The translations under genes were made by a program, and so were the position numbers. The notes beneath the pieces were generated by a model. It ran no database searches. It saw only the letters and a program-made list of their open reading frames with translations, and had not been told where the DNA came from. Below are positions 46,001 through 55,467 of a stretch of 64,000 bases of DNA, piece after piece. Origin of the DNA: Trema orientale (lineage: Eukaryota; Streptophyta; Magnoliopsida; Rosales; Cannabaceae); assembly GCA_002914845.1 (NCBI GenBank), contig JXTC01000193.1, forward strand, positions 359,588 through 423,587. Reading direction: 5' to 3'. Numbering within the stretch: position 1 is the stretch's first letter; the number at the start of each line of letters is the position of its first letter.

Positions 46001-49000
46001 ACTTATGTATGCCATTCTGGGATTTAACTTCTTGTTGTGGGTGATAATGGTGCTTGGACTTATATTTGATTTTACGTTTTCTAATTATTATTCGGTCTAT
46101 GTTTAATAGTGTATACGAACTGTGGGAGAGGTTCACGGGATGAAATTCCAAATATTTTATTTTAATGGACTGTTTACAAAATTAAAATTTTTTAGACATT
46201 TTTCAAATAAATCAAGAAATTTCCCATCTTTGTGAAATTTCCATTCTGCCACTGGCCTGGGTTTTGGGTCGTGACACTAAAATTATACACCAAAAAATTA
46301 CACCAGTGATGTGGCATCACTTTCAGCCTTATAATTTTTAATGGTGTGGTCCTACTCTAAAATAAAAAGTGGTTGAAATGCATGCCATATCATTTGGTGT
46401 GAGTATTTGGTACAAGATTTTAATGTCCCTATCATTACTCTTTTTTGTGTCCTATTTTCTTGATTTTCATTGTAGTTGAATTTTAGCTATGGCTAATTTG
46501 AAATAAAACTGCCAATTTTCCACAAAATTTAAGTCAAAGTACCGTTAACCCCAAAATACCTAATCCAAAAATGGATTGTTTTTTCCTTTTTTTGGAAAAA
46601 GAATATTTCTCTATAACTTGCTACGTATGTGTATATAGATAAGATTCAACAAGACGAAGTGGATTAGCTCAAGTGGTAAGAGCATCCACTACCTAGGATC
46701 TCGGTCCTAGGTTCGAGTCACACCGGGGTAGGCGTGAAAGCCAATTATCCCTAATGGGGTGGGGTGGGAATTGGGTAGTATTAGGTATTTTCCTTTAATT
46801 TGTAATAAGTGGAGGTCATTAGTTAAGCCCCACTTTTTTTAAAAAAAAAAAAAAAAAAGATAAGATTCAACAATCTTTAAAAGCAATTTTATTATTTTAA
46901 TAACTTAATAAATAATGAAAATTAAGGTTTTTCCTTAAAAAAAAAAAACACATAATAGATAAGAGTGCAATTATTTAAAAAAAAAGCAAATTTTATCAAT
47001 AATTAGTTTGTCACAAAATATAATTGTTGAAAATTGGTATTTAATTTTAATAAATTCTATATAATTTAATTAATAACATCATTCAATATATTAACCGTAG
47101 TTTATTTTATTTTTACATTAGGGATGAAGAATTAAACTCTGAATCCTAATATTAAATGTGGGTATGGTTACCCATCAGATCACTAACCATTGTTTATTGA
47201 AATCAATAAATTGTTATTGAAATCAACGAGAAGAGAAATATAAAAAGGTAAAATGAAAACAAAAAAGATCTAAATGTTAAGTGGGACATTAAAGCCAAAA
47301 ACAAGTAATGCATATGGCAAAAAAGTTAAGAGGGTCAAACAAGTGTGCATTACACCGAAAAAAATAATATTAGTAAAAAAGAAATTTTGAAAAATTGAGT
47401 AGGGGCACAAGCCCCTGTTGAACCTAATGTAGGTCCTTCATTGAATCTGTCAATTAGGGTATATAGTAAATACAATATATTTCTTTGCCATCACATGCAC
47501 GATCTTATTGGTTATTATATACTCACTTTCAAGTAGGAGGTTAAAGGTTAGTTTTAGCATATATGGTCATTACTTACCAGCTAATATAGTCTTGGCTGCA
47601 GCTTCTTCTGGGGTCTTGGTGTAGTGTTGGGAATTGAATAACACATCTACTGAGTCACAATCAGAAACTATGTACCTATGACAACTCAATTTTCATAATT
47701 CGATTACGCTTTATATATATGGTAAAGTGAATGTGATTCAAACAAAGCTAGAATGCTACATAACATAAATCAAAATTTGGACTTATATCCCTAATACTGT
47801 AAGGGGAAAAAAGAAAGAGGAAAGAAAATTGACATTTAATCACTTGTTTGAGGGGAAAAAAATAAAAGGTACCCATTTAGTTTCCATTCGCCTCTAATGA
47901 CCCCAGAGAGAAGGTCAGGGTCTGCACAGGTTGGAATCCCATTAACCTGATTGTAAGAGCACATGACACTAGCAACATTCCCATCAATAACACAACTCTT
48001 GAATGGGGGCTGAAATGTGTCGCCCAAATCTTGCTTTGAAACCTAATTGAAAAGGGAAAAAAACAAATACAAAAAATATTGAGACCGATTCTTAATAAGT
48101 TAGAATGAATTAACAACATTATTAATATTAAAATATTCGCAACATTTAAGTCGCTAATTAGTATTAACTTATGAAGCATTCAAGCATACCACGGCATTGA
48201 AGTGGTAGCGGTCGACACCTTTCCAATTGTCCAAATCATAGGCCGTGTAATGCTTGCAGCAAGCGGCAACCTTGAGCCGGTTGGGGTCACCGCCGTCGGT
48301 TTGTTGTAGGCCTTTGACGTAGCCAGCGGCGTATTTGCTTGAGAGCAGGGGGTCTTCTCCAGGGGTCTCCTGGCCTCTTCCCCATCTGGGGTCTCGGAAT
48401 ATATTGATGTTTGGTGACCAATATGTTAATCCTGCCAATCCCACATTGTACATTGCCCTTGCCTCTGTTGAAACTACCTGCCCACGTGGATTTTGATAAT
48501 TCCATTAGATGCTTTAATTGAAGAAAAAAATGTTTCAAGCGAAGATACGGGAAAAAAAAAAAAAACACGAATAATAAAACAAAAAAGAGAGCTTAAAAAG
48601 ACCAACATAGTGATGTTCATGGATGTCATTATGGTAGTGCTTAGGCCAACTTATTCAAAAAAAAAAAAAAAAAAAATCTATTAGTCCGTTGAAGAATGGA
48701 GATTAATAATAATACATGTCCGATAATAACGCTCCTTTGATTAAATAGGTGTGGGTCCCACAAATACGAGGCTCAACCCCGGTAGGTTTTATGTTGCGGC
48801 AAGAAGAATATAAAATTCATTTGTCTTTTTTTTTTTTTCCCCTGAAATTTCTTTGTTGTCATTTGGTAGCATCGGACGGCCTTATGAGTAATAAGGGACC
48901 CACATCTGTCCGGTGCTACCAAAGGTTGGCAGTGGCTAGGAGGAGTGAATGTGGATAAGGAACTTGAAAGTTGCTTTTCCGAATTGATGGTTAGCACTAT

Positions 49001-50313
49001 TAGGTTTTGGACATGATTAAATAATTTTATTTTTTTTAATGTGTAAACTGTAAAGCCAATAAATTCTGTTTTCCATGCATGTTAAGCAACCATACAATTA
49101 TAGTATTACAAAAAGACAAGCAAAAGAGAACAAGAGTCAATCCAAGGCTATAAAGTGTTACTTTTATAGACCTCTACTACTTTTCTTTTTTCTTTTTTTC
49201 CTAGTATACATTGATGCTAATGGGTTTTGGAGTTATCTATATATATATACTCCTCAAACGATCACTTTCGACCTTTCCCATTAACTAATCAAATAGTTGG
49301 GAGAAAATATTGCTAACCCTAGAGAGTATAGGCAATTTTTAAATCATTGAGTTTGAGTTTGGTTACCAAATTGAAGTGTGTTATTATTGTCCTTTGAAAA
49401 ATGGTTCAGACTCAACACTTGCGCCGGTTTGGTAATAGATGAGATTAGGTACTCAATAACGTATCCCTAGTAACCAATCAGGAATTAGTACTCCTCAACT
49501 CACACACTTTCTCCTCTTCTTTCTTCTATATATGCAAGCTGTAATCAGGTCAAAAAGTCCAAATCTAATTTGGAATCCTATCACCTAGAGAAAATTTACG
49601 CACCACCAACTACCAATGGCCAAGCATTGATTTAATCATTCATTGATAAGATTTTATAGAGAAATATCTCATAAGGGAAAAAGAAAGATGGTACAGAAAA
49701 TGAATCCGAAACTATCATGATCTATCTACTTACCATAACTAATTGAACCACAAACCTTTAAATATTGATATTATGTGGTGGGGAACATATAACCGGTATT
49801 ACGTTTTATCAGAATATGTCAAAATCAAATAAAATAATATACAAATAGGACAGAATTCTATGAAACTTGTTCGCAATGTTAGAGAATTATATGTACAATA
49901 TTTATCCCATCTCTTTTAGTCTCCAATATTTCAAAAATATCTGAAAAGAAGGGTTGAGTGTGCTTTTATATCCATAGCTGTAAAAGGCTAAAAGACTAAA
50001 AAGTAGTATGGGAGTAATCAGAACTCGTGCAATTTATGAAGTATTTAGTATTTACACTCCAACTTTCAAGGACCAGAAACTAAATGGAATGGTGAACTGG
50101 ACTTTATACGATATTTATATTGCAACTATTCCCAATGTTGTAATGAATCGTGATCAGGACATAGAAGGTGATGATAATAATGTCGAGTTTTTAAGGTCTA
50201 AGATATTATTACCAAGATATGATTAATCAAAATTTGAAAAAACAAAAGAAAAAAAAATAAAATAGAAATCCTCGGTTCTAATTTGAACCTCAATATCTCA
50301 TTGTTTCTCAAAA

Positions 50314-50345
<32 letters not shown>

Positions 50346-51134
50346 GATCTAAACTTTCCTCTTTGTCTAAATAAGATGAAAGATTTTGACCTTCAAACAT
50401 ACTAAGATGCAAGAAAATAGGAAGAAATTAATAGAAGGAAAAGTTCAAGAACATTATAAAAAGAAATAATCCAACAAATGGGTTTCATTATTAATCACTT
50501 CCTTTGCGATGTTAAAATGAATTATGACCTGAATTTATTGAAGATTATAACAATACCAAAAGAATGTATCAAAATGTGGAGAAAAAAAGAAGAAGGAATC
50601 CTGTTATAACTTGAACCTCGCTGAATCTAAAATGTGTTATTAAAAATAAAAAGAAAAATAAAAAAGCGATGAAAAATCATTGATTACCTTTCCAATGGCT
50701 TCAAAGAGAGAAGCGTTGAAAGAAGCGGCAGTCAAAATAACCATAGGGAAGCTAGTGGCGCCCGGAACGACACTCGAAAACCGGGTCCCGGGGCCGACAT
50801 ACGACACTCCATGGAGAGCCTCCGACCACCATTCATAGCGGGGAATCCCAAGCCTGCTCACACTCCCCGCACTGTTCACCATGAACCCAATTTTCTCTTC
50901 CAACGACAGCCTCTTCACCAAGTCCTCCACTCTCGATCCTACCTCCAACGACGTGTTACAGAACGCGAACCCGGCGAGAGCCGGGTTGGCCCCGACATCG
51001 CAGGCGAAAACCGGCGATTGGGCCAAAACCCGGTTCGATAAAATAAAGAGAGAGAAAGTGAAGAAAGAAAAACAGAGGAAAACAGAGTACTTAATATGTG
51101 CTCTGTTTTCGCTAGTCGAAACGTAGGCCGCCAT
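33512..51134 (-). CDS. BXL: Beta-D-xylosidase, GH3 family, secreted (seven exons)
   Basis: Exons (minus): 51134-50688, 48477-48190, 48042-47873, 47675-47578, 35996-35646, 35364-34954, 34089-33512. All junctions are GT-AG and the phases fit; the sum is 2343 nt, or 780 residues plus stop, the usual length for plant BXLs. A signal peptide (about residues 15-39, [20 protein letters not shown]) directs it to the cell wall. The GH3 barrel carries [24 protein letters not shown] and the nucleophile in IVSDCDSV (Asp about 307). The second domain has [13 protein letters not shown] and [11 protein letters not shown] fibronectin-like C-terminus follows. The family removes terminal xylose, and often arabinofuranose, from xylan and arabinan during wall remodelling. 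It reads closest to the Arabidopsis BXL1/BXL2 group, from memory. Intron 4 is 11,581 bp because of insertions, yet no stop or frameshift is present. Confidence 0.95.
34090..34953 (-). other. BXL intron 6
   Basis: 864 bp, GTAAGC to CAG, AT-rich. No element or gene is recognised inside. Confidence 0.85.
34954..35364 (-). CDS. BXL: BXL exon 6
   Basis: 411 nt, starting [13 protein letters not shown] and ending FGQYNPS. Contains the acidic cluster SIEAESRDR expected to hold the acid/base Glu, and [10 protein letters not shown]. Confidence 0.95.
35646..35996 (-). CDS. BXL: BXL exon 5
   Basis: 351 nt, starting [20 protein letters not shown] after acceptor GGATAG. Includes [18 protein letters not shown] and [15 protein letters not shown], the link between the barrel and the second domain. 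Confidence 0.95.
36325..36400. repeat. 38-bp tandem duplication
   Basis: Two near-identical 38-bp copies (36325-36362 and 36363-36400), each containing CCTTTATGTTTGCA and ATTGAAGAAAGAA, in BXL intron 4. A T run follows at 36416-36440. Confidence 0.9.
37491..39535 (+). repeat. Element 4 5' LTR
   Basis: 2045 bp. A long TA run (37548-37560) precedes a CT-rich stretch, the likely promoter and leader start. A GC-rich block at 37640-37774 is absent from the 3' LTR at its N. Confidence 0.9.
39537..39556 (+). promoter_or_regulatory. Element 4 primer binding site
   Basis: AAATTGTAGTATCAGAGC follows the LTR. It differs by one base from the TGGTATCAGAGC site complementary to initiator tRNA-Met used by many plant elements. 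Confidence 0.75.
39669..40840 (+). pseudogene. Element 4 gag, broken
   Basis: The likely start ATG at 39669 ([10 protein letters not shown]) lies in a different frame from the main domain, so a frameshift is present early. The domain (39845-40350) shows [20 protein letters not shown] and [13 protein letters not shown], with TAG at 40097-40099. A zinc knuckle [14 protein letters not shown] (about 40493-40535) is intact in CCHC form. A Ser/Gln-rich tail ends at TAG 40796-40798. Confidence 0.88.
40901..41356 (+). pseudogene. Element 4 aspartic protease
   Basis: [20 protein letters not shown] carries the catalytic D-T-G-A and lies at about 40936-40995. The C-terminal half ends at GMD-like VILSMD, with TAG at 41165-41167 replacing the next Trp. 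The frame is shared with gag. Confidence 0.85.
41480..42780 (+). pseudogene. Element 4 reverse transcriptase and RNase H, broken
   Basis: RT motifs: [57 protein letters not shown]. The catalytic box FIDD (about 41937-41948) is intact, but it lies in a shifted frame between 41870 and 42057; a TAA stands at 41833-41835. RNase H (42350-42720) has [16 protein letters not shown], in which the usual first Asp is Asn, and [20 protein letters not shown] with [11 protein letters not shown]. Confidence 0.9.
42958..44295 (+). pseudogene. Element 4 integrase with chromodomain-like tail, broken
   Basis: The zinc region reads [20 protein letters not shown] then KCSTCQ; the second His of HHCC is Tyr. The core has [25 protein letters not shown] and [11 protein letters not shown], the D, D and E positions. 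A TGA interrupts at 43483-43485, with TAG at 44002 and 44194. The tail [20 protein letters not shown] and [17 protein letters not shown] resembles the chromodomain-related end of Tekay-type integrases, thought to guide insertion to chromatin. The final stop is TGA at 44293. Confidence 0.88.
44341..44353 (+). promoter_or_regulatory. Element 4 polypurine tract
   Basis: AAGGAGGGGAGAA directly precedes TGTAAAAACCC, the 3' LTR start. Confidence 0.8.
44354..46276 (+). repeat. Element 4 3' LTR
   Basis: 1923 bp. A single N at 44501 stands where the 5' LTR has about 135 bp of GC-rich sequence (37640-37774). The rest is collinear. Confidence 0.9.
46653..46857 (+). mobile_element. tRNA-derived SINE with intact target duplication
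   Basis: 205 bp. The A box TAGCTCAAGTGG is at 46665-46676 and the B box GGTTCGAGTC at 46710-46719, spaced as in a tRNA. It ends in CCCCACTTTTTTT plus a long A tail. A perfect 16-bp duplication, AGATAAGATTCAACAA, flanks it (46637-46652 and 46858-46873), the mark of LINE-driven insertion. The boxes are an internal RNA polymerase III promoter. It lies in BXL intron 4, antisense to BXL. Confidence 0.93.
46874..47577. other. BXL intron 4, donor-proximal part
   Basis: AT-rich intron sequence without recognised elements. Confidence 0.7.
47578..47675 (-). CDS. BXL: BXL exon 4 (nucleophile exon)
   Basis: 98 nt, reading [20 protein letters not shown] and ending TILAG with a phase 1 break. The Asp of SDC is the expected catalytic nucleophile. 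Its donor GTAAGT opens the 11.6-kb intron. Confidence 0.93.
47873..48042 (-). CDS. BXL: BXL exon 3
   Basis: 170 nt, starts [10 protein letters not shown] and ends within the Gly codon of WKLNG. Contains [17 protein letters not shown]. Confidence 0.94.
48190..48477 (-). CDS. BXL: BXL exon 2
   Basis: 288 nt, residues 150-245, phase 0 at both ends. Carries [35 protein letters not shown] and [16 protein letters not shown], hallmark substrate-pocket motifs of plant GH3 xylosidases. Confidence 0.95.
48478..50687 (-). other. BXL intron 1
   Basis: 2210 bp, GTAATC to GGGCAG, AT-rich. Poly-A (48659-48676) and poly-T (48829-48838) runs bracket a stretch with an imperfect inverted repeat (48869-48921), possibly an eroded insertion. 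No gene is recognised. Confidence 0.8.
50314..50343. repeat. (AAT)n microsatellite
   Basis: About ten AAT units in BXL intron 1. Confidence 0.9.
50688..51134 (-). CDS. BXL: BXL exon 1
   Basis: 447 nt, residues 1-149, phase 0 end at AAG/GTAATC. The start ATG at 51132-51134 is followed by the signal peptide, then the mature N-terminus with SPVFACD and the early barrel segment ([24 protein letters not shown]). Confidence 0.93.
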
Positions 51135-51185
51135 TGTTGAAGAAAAAAGAAAAAATGGTTAGTGTGTTAATAAGCGAAAAGGCTT

Positions 51186-51193
51186 GTTTTATA
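51186..51193 (-). promoter_or_regulatory. Candidate TATA box of BXL
   Basis: The minus strand reads TATAAAAC, 52-59 bp upstream of the start codon. Transcription about 30 bp downstream would leave a 5' leader of some 20-30 nt, which is short but possible. A (GA)n stretch lies further upstream at 51469-51481. Confidence 0.5.
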
Positions 51194-51789
51194 GCTGCCC
51201 GTGAGAGAGATGGGATGGCATTAAATGATGGGTTTGTTTGGATGGACAGAAAAAGAAAATGGATTAAAAAAATGAGAGAAAAAGAATCTAAAGGGAATTA
51301 CTGGCTGTTCGGCATTGTCTCAGCATAAAGGAGTAGAGCTTAATATGAGTCCGTGAAGATTTTATCTGTGCTTGTACAATATGGGAGTGTGTTTTGTTTG
51401 GGAGTTTCTTTCTTCTCTGAATTTTTTGTTCTGTCCCCATATTAAGTTATCGTGAGTGTGAAACAGGGAGAGAGAGAGAGAACAGTAGTACGTGGTTTCC
51501 AAGTTGAGATGTTTTGGCTTACTCTCTGTTAACTCACGTGGGAGATACGACCCGATGATATATGGCTCGGCTCGGCTCGGCTTGTCAAAGCTAAGCTATA
51601 TCGCAAGAATCATAATTTATACCATTCATATGGCCAAAACATAGCTTTTATCCGAGTAGCATGGAGCACTTACTACCACATGGGTGGCAATTATAATTAA
51701 TATAATACAGTCACGTATGAAATGTTATTTTTATTTTCTACTAAAAAAACTGATAATCCGTGTAGTGCTGAACATCTTGAAATACCTCA
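51194..51789. other. BXL upstream region
   Basis: Likely promoter sequence. It contains a GA run and three GGCTC direct repeats near 51568-51585 (CTCGGCTCGGCTCGGCT). No other gene is seen. Confidence 0.5.
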
Positions 51790-53181
51790 TAGTATTAATC
51801 TTTTTTATCTGGATGAATACAGATTTAAGCATACAATCTCACGAGAGAATGGACACCAATCTTTATGGTAGTTCAGCTAATGTTGTCTATATTCATAAGA
51901 AACCATTAACAAGCATTTCATCAATTTATAAAGTTGATAACAAAAAAAAGACCTATTCATAGAGTTTTTGAAGAGACTAGGTCCAGTATGATAAGAATAC
52001 TAATAATAAGAGAAATTCTTGTATTTATAAATTAGAAATTCTTGCATTTATAAATTATGTTAAGGAGTACTAATATTACCAACTATTTTGGTCCAACAAA
52101 AACTCATCCTAAACCTAACTAGCCTTATCCTAGTTGAACTGTAGGAACCTTAACTTAATAACCACATGCACAATACAAATTCTCCCATTTGGTTGTTCAA
52201 TTCAATTCGTTACTTGTATAATTGTATTGCCTCCAAACATGAATGACTCTTTATTGCACTTGGATTAACCAGTTTACACAATCATCTAGTCACAATCAAC
52301 AATATTGTTCTTGTTTTGAACTCGTAACTTACTAGATCCCCTTTGATATGGACACTATCAAGAAATCTTAAGTGATAGTGTCTCACCCTTCCTTGAAATC
52401 TTCTCCATGTCACAAGTCTCTTCCCTCATCATTGTCTTTATATAAGCCATCTTGTTTTGTTTTCTCCATACTTTTTCCAAAGTTAATATTTGTTACATCA
52501 AGTGCCTTCAAGGTTATCAAACTCCACTTCAAGGTTAATATTTGTGTTTCCACCTCTGATGAAAATCATGTCACCGTTAATCCCTCTATATACTATTTAA
52601 GTGAGTACTTCCATAGACCGATATGAAATTTGTAGTAGAAACCAAAATCTCATTTATTCTTTGTCTTTTCTCTAATAACCAACAAAACCTCTATATTTTC
52701 ATTGGCTCGAGAAACCGAATTTGCAAACTCAGTTTTTTTTACCTCATCTTTGACTTCTTCGTTCAGATTTTTGTCTCCTCCGCTTTTAGTTGAACACAAA
52801 GGTCTCATCAAAATCTTTTATACCACTTGTAGTAACACTCACATGCCCAGGAACATATATTGAGGGGTTTTTTTTTTTTTTTTTGCATAATACACATTTG
52901 CTATGACGTATTTTTGGAAATAATCACTCTTAATAATTTTTTGATGAGTTCACAGTTTTAAATTTTAAATTACTTTAAATACATAAACGCCCTTAACACT
53001 TATCTCATCAAGAGTCCATATCATGTTTAGACAAAGGAGGTCGAGTTGCTAGAAACCTTGTCTGGTGCCTTTCAACACTCTATCTAGCACTCACCATTTT
53101 CTAGTACAAAAAATGGTAACCATTGAGAAGTCCTCCAATATATATATGTGTGTATATATATATATATATTTCCTTTCGAGT

Positions 53182-53313
53182 TGTTAGACACCTTGTTTAG
53201 CATCACTCGACACCCTGTCTAGCGTCGTTGGACGCCCTGTCTAGCACCGCTCGACACCCTGTCTAACACCGCTCGATGTTATTTCTAGTACTCTTGATAC
53301 CCTATCCAGTGCT
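53182..53313. repeat. 22-bp minisatellite, six units
   Basis: Six consecutive 22-bp units close to CGCTCGACACCCTGTCTAGC with a two-base suffix. Units 2-4 are best kept and units 5-6 are eroded. Two further units occur apart at 53048-53091 (CTAGAAACCTTGTCTGGTGC, then CTTTCAACACTCTATCTAGC). Confidence 0.85.
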
Positions 53314-53993
53314 AAACACTCAAATATACTTTTTATTTTTTATCTGTCAAGTTCTTTGACACATTATCTAGCTCTTGACACCTTTATTTAGCTCTTGACT
53401 TAAGGGTATTTAAATCTTTTTTTATGCCTCCGTATTCTAAAAAAAGTGTATTTCATCTAAAAACTATTGAGAGTAGTGTATTTTTTTAAAACACATTATT
53501 AAAAAGGTGTATTTCACCTAGTTTCCCTAATTTATTTGAATTTAGTTCTACATTGAGTTTAGATTTAAACATTCTTACCAAAAGAAGAAGAAAACAATAT
53601 TTAACGTGATTTATCTATTATTGCTTGTATCCACATGAAATCATTGCAAGTATTTCACTAAAAAAAAATAATAATTACACTCAATTTTCACTGTGTCGAA
53701 AATCCCTAAAGCCCAATTAATCTCAGTTATCATCTTCCTGATATCCGAAAAACTTTATCATCATTTATAAAGAATTATCTTTCTCGTGCTGCTCTCTTTT
53801 AGCTTTCCTTATAATTTAACTGAATACAAAGCCTATTTATAAAGCTTTAGAATAGACTAGTCCTAATAGTAATATGAATATTAGTAATTCTAACACGAAT
53901 CCATGCATTTACGTATTCTGTTAAGAAATCTTAGCTTTACCCAACTATCTTACTTTGACAAAATCTCACCCTAATCCCAACTACCCTTAAAAT

Positions 53994-54115
53994 AAGAACT
54001 TTTGATTAACGACCACATTGCAAAAATAATTAATGTCAGTTTGGTTAACATATAAAGAACTTTTGATTACGACCACATATGCAAAAATAACTAATGTCAG
54101 TTTGGTTAACGTTAA
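53994..54115. repeat. 61-bp tandem duplication
   Basis: Copies 53994-54054 and 54055-54115 share AAGAACTTTTGATTA, GACCACAT and TAATGTCAGTTTGGTTAAC with a few differences. Confidence 0.85.
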
Positions 54116-55467
54116 TGTGTCTGAGAATTTGTGTGGCAGGGTAAGAAAAAAGGATTTATTAATTGCAAACAATAACTAATGTCATTTTTCAATTTTTCAA
54201 TTTCATATGAGAACTTGTACAAATAACTTGTATTGAAATTTTATGGTTTCACTATAAATTGCCTTCGAGATGTTAATTATAAGTTTGTTTGTAAACCAAT
54301 GCGTGCATTATATACTTCGTGACCAAAAGAGTGAAGAGTGAAAAATTAAAAGCTATGATCGCCATTGTTGGTGAGATCTGACCGTATAATTGAAGAGAGA
54401 TACTCCAAGTGATCTAGAAGACGAAAATTGCAGGGTGATTGATGCAGCGGAAAGGATTGATCAAGCCAAATTCATAGCTAACGGAAGAAGAAAAGAGCAA
54501 AACTATGTAAAATTTCCATAAATCCCAATATTCAAGTCTCCACCTCCAAAACGATTCCTAGCGAGACTATAATATCAAGACTCAAAATTAAACGGCACCG
54601 TATAGCACATAGGTCTAAGTAAAAAACAAAATGACAATAAATATAATAAGAAGAATATATCTAAATAAATATGAATAGAACAACAAGGCTACTAGTGAGC
54701 ATAAAACGACAACGCTCCTGCATCAGTAATTTAATAAAGAAATTAATATTAGAAAATGATGTTCGGGTAGGAATTAGGATTAGATTTTTAGACTGCATGT
54801 GGTTATTTACTTGATTAATTTTTCGGAAAGCAACGTATTTGTACGGAGGATGGTGGTTCTCGTCCCTCATCAAGCGATATACCTCTGTATTAGTTGTGGT
54901 TGGGGTCAAGCAATTGTTAATTCATCCTAATCGTTATTTCATGTAAAAACCCCTTAACGTTTTCTTAACATGCATGAACCATCCGTATCGTTATCTACTA
55001 AAGCTTTTGTAATTTGTTACGGAAAACACAAAGCATTCTTATTTGAGAATAGTGTTTTTATCAGTCTGATAGTCGTGAAAAATTCTTACTCGGGTTCGTT
55101 TTTATCTTATCTTGAAAAGTTAGCATTGTTTTGTGTTTTAGGCAAAGAGTTAAACCATCTCCTATACAAATACTACTGAAAAAAAAAAAAAATAGTAAAA
55201 CGGTAGATTTGACATCAAATTTAAAGTTTTACTCTAATACATTATCTAAAATGCTACTTTTAATTCATTATTTGATAATTAATAAGTTAATTTTGTAATT
55301 GATTGAGTATTAAAAGGTGTATTGATTGAGCATTGAAAAATGTATAAATAATTGATGAAGCATTGGAAAATATAGAGTTCATTTAAAATTATAATATTGT
55401 GCTATATACTTATCTTATATTTGAATGAAGTATAGCATATGTTAAATTTTATCGCATAAATAATAGT
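54116..55467. other. AT-rich intergenic DNA
   Basis: No gene, RNA or mobile element is recognised between the copia-like remnant and the element 5 LTR. Short frames here have no family signature. Confidence 0.5.

Larger units (their letters stand above)
37491..46276 (+). mobile_element. Element 4: complete, inactivated Ty3/gypsy chromovirus (Tekay/Del-like) in BXL intron 4
   Basis: 8,786 bp. LTRs are 37491-39535 (2045 bp) and 44354-46276 (1923 bp), both ending GGTCGTGACA. The flanks CCAAA (37486-37490) and CTAAA (46277-46281) look like a target duplication with one change. The LTR start reads AGTAAAAACCC on the left and TGTAAAAACCC on the right. The primer site resembles TGGTATCAGAGC (initiator tRNA-Met). 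A CCHC gag, D-T-G-A protease, RT, RNase H, integrase and a C-terminal chromodomain-like tail, with long LTRs, fit the Tekay/Del group. Over about 430 bp I compared, the LTRs differ by about 6%. It lies antisense to the host gene. Confidence 0.92.
35997..47577 (-). other. BXL intron 4, expanded by insertions
   Basis: 11,581 bp between GTAAGT (right end) and GGATAG (left end). It holds element 4 (37491-46276, antisense to BXL) and a SINE (46653-46857). Without these two it would be about 2.6 kb, still larger than most other BXL introns here. Confidence 0.9.
51790..54115 (-). mobile_element. Probable Ty1/copia-like remnant
   Basis: Two segments look like diverged LTRs in minus orientation: about 51790-52183 and 53560-54085. 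They share the order GATTTAA, CTATT-, GACTAGGTCC/GACTAGTCC, then CTCA(T/C)CCTAA and a terminal GACCACAT/AACCACATGCA block. Beside the first, the minus strand reads CCAAATGGGAGAAT, like the CCAAGTGGGAGA polypurine tract of copia elements. The internal part is only 1.4 kb, holds a minisatellite and no coding sequence. The call is by pattern only. Confidence 0.35.

Noticed and set aside
46653..46730. A tRNA gene
   Set aside because: A and B boxes are present, but no cloverleaf with a paired acceptor stem is evident. The unit continues to an A tail with a 16-bp target duplication, which marks a SINE.
33512..51134. BXL as a pseudogene disrupted by retrotransposon insertion
   Set aside because: Element 4 and the SINE lie wholly in intron 4. 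All six introns keep GT-AG and compatible phases, and the spliced frame is open for 780 residues.
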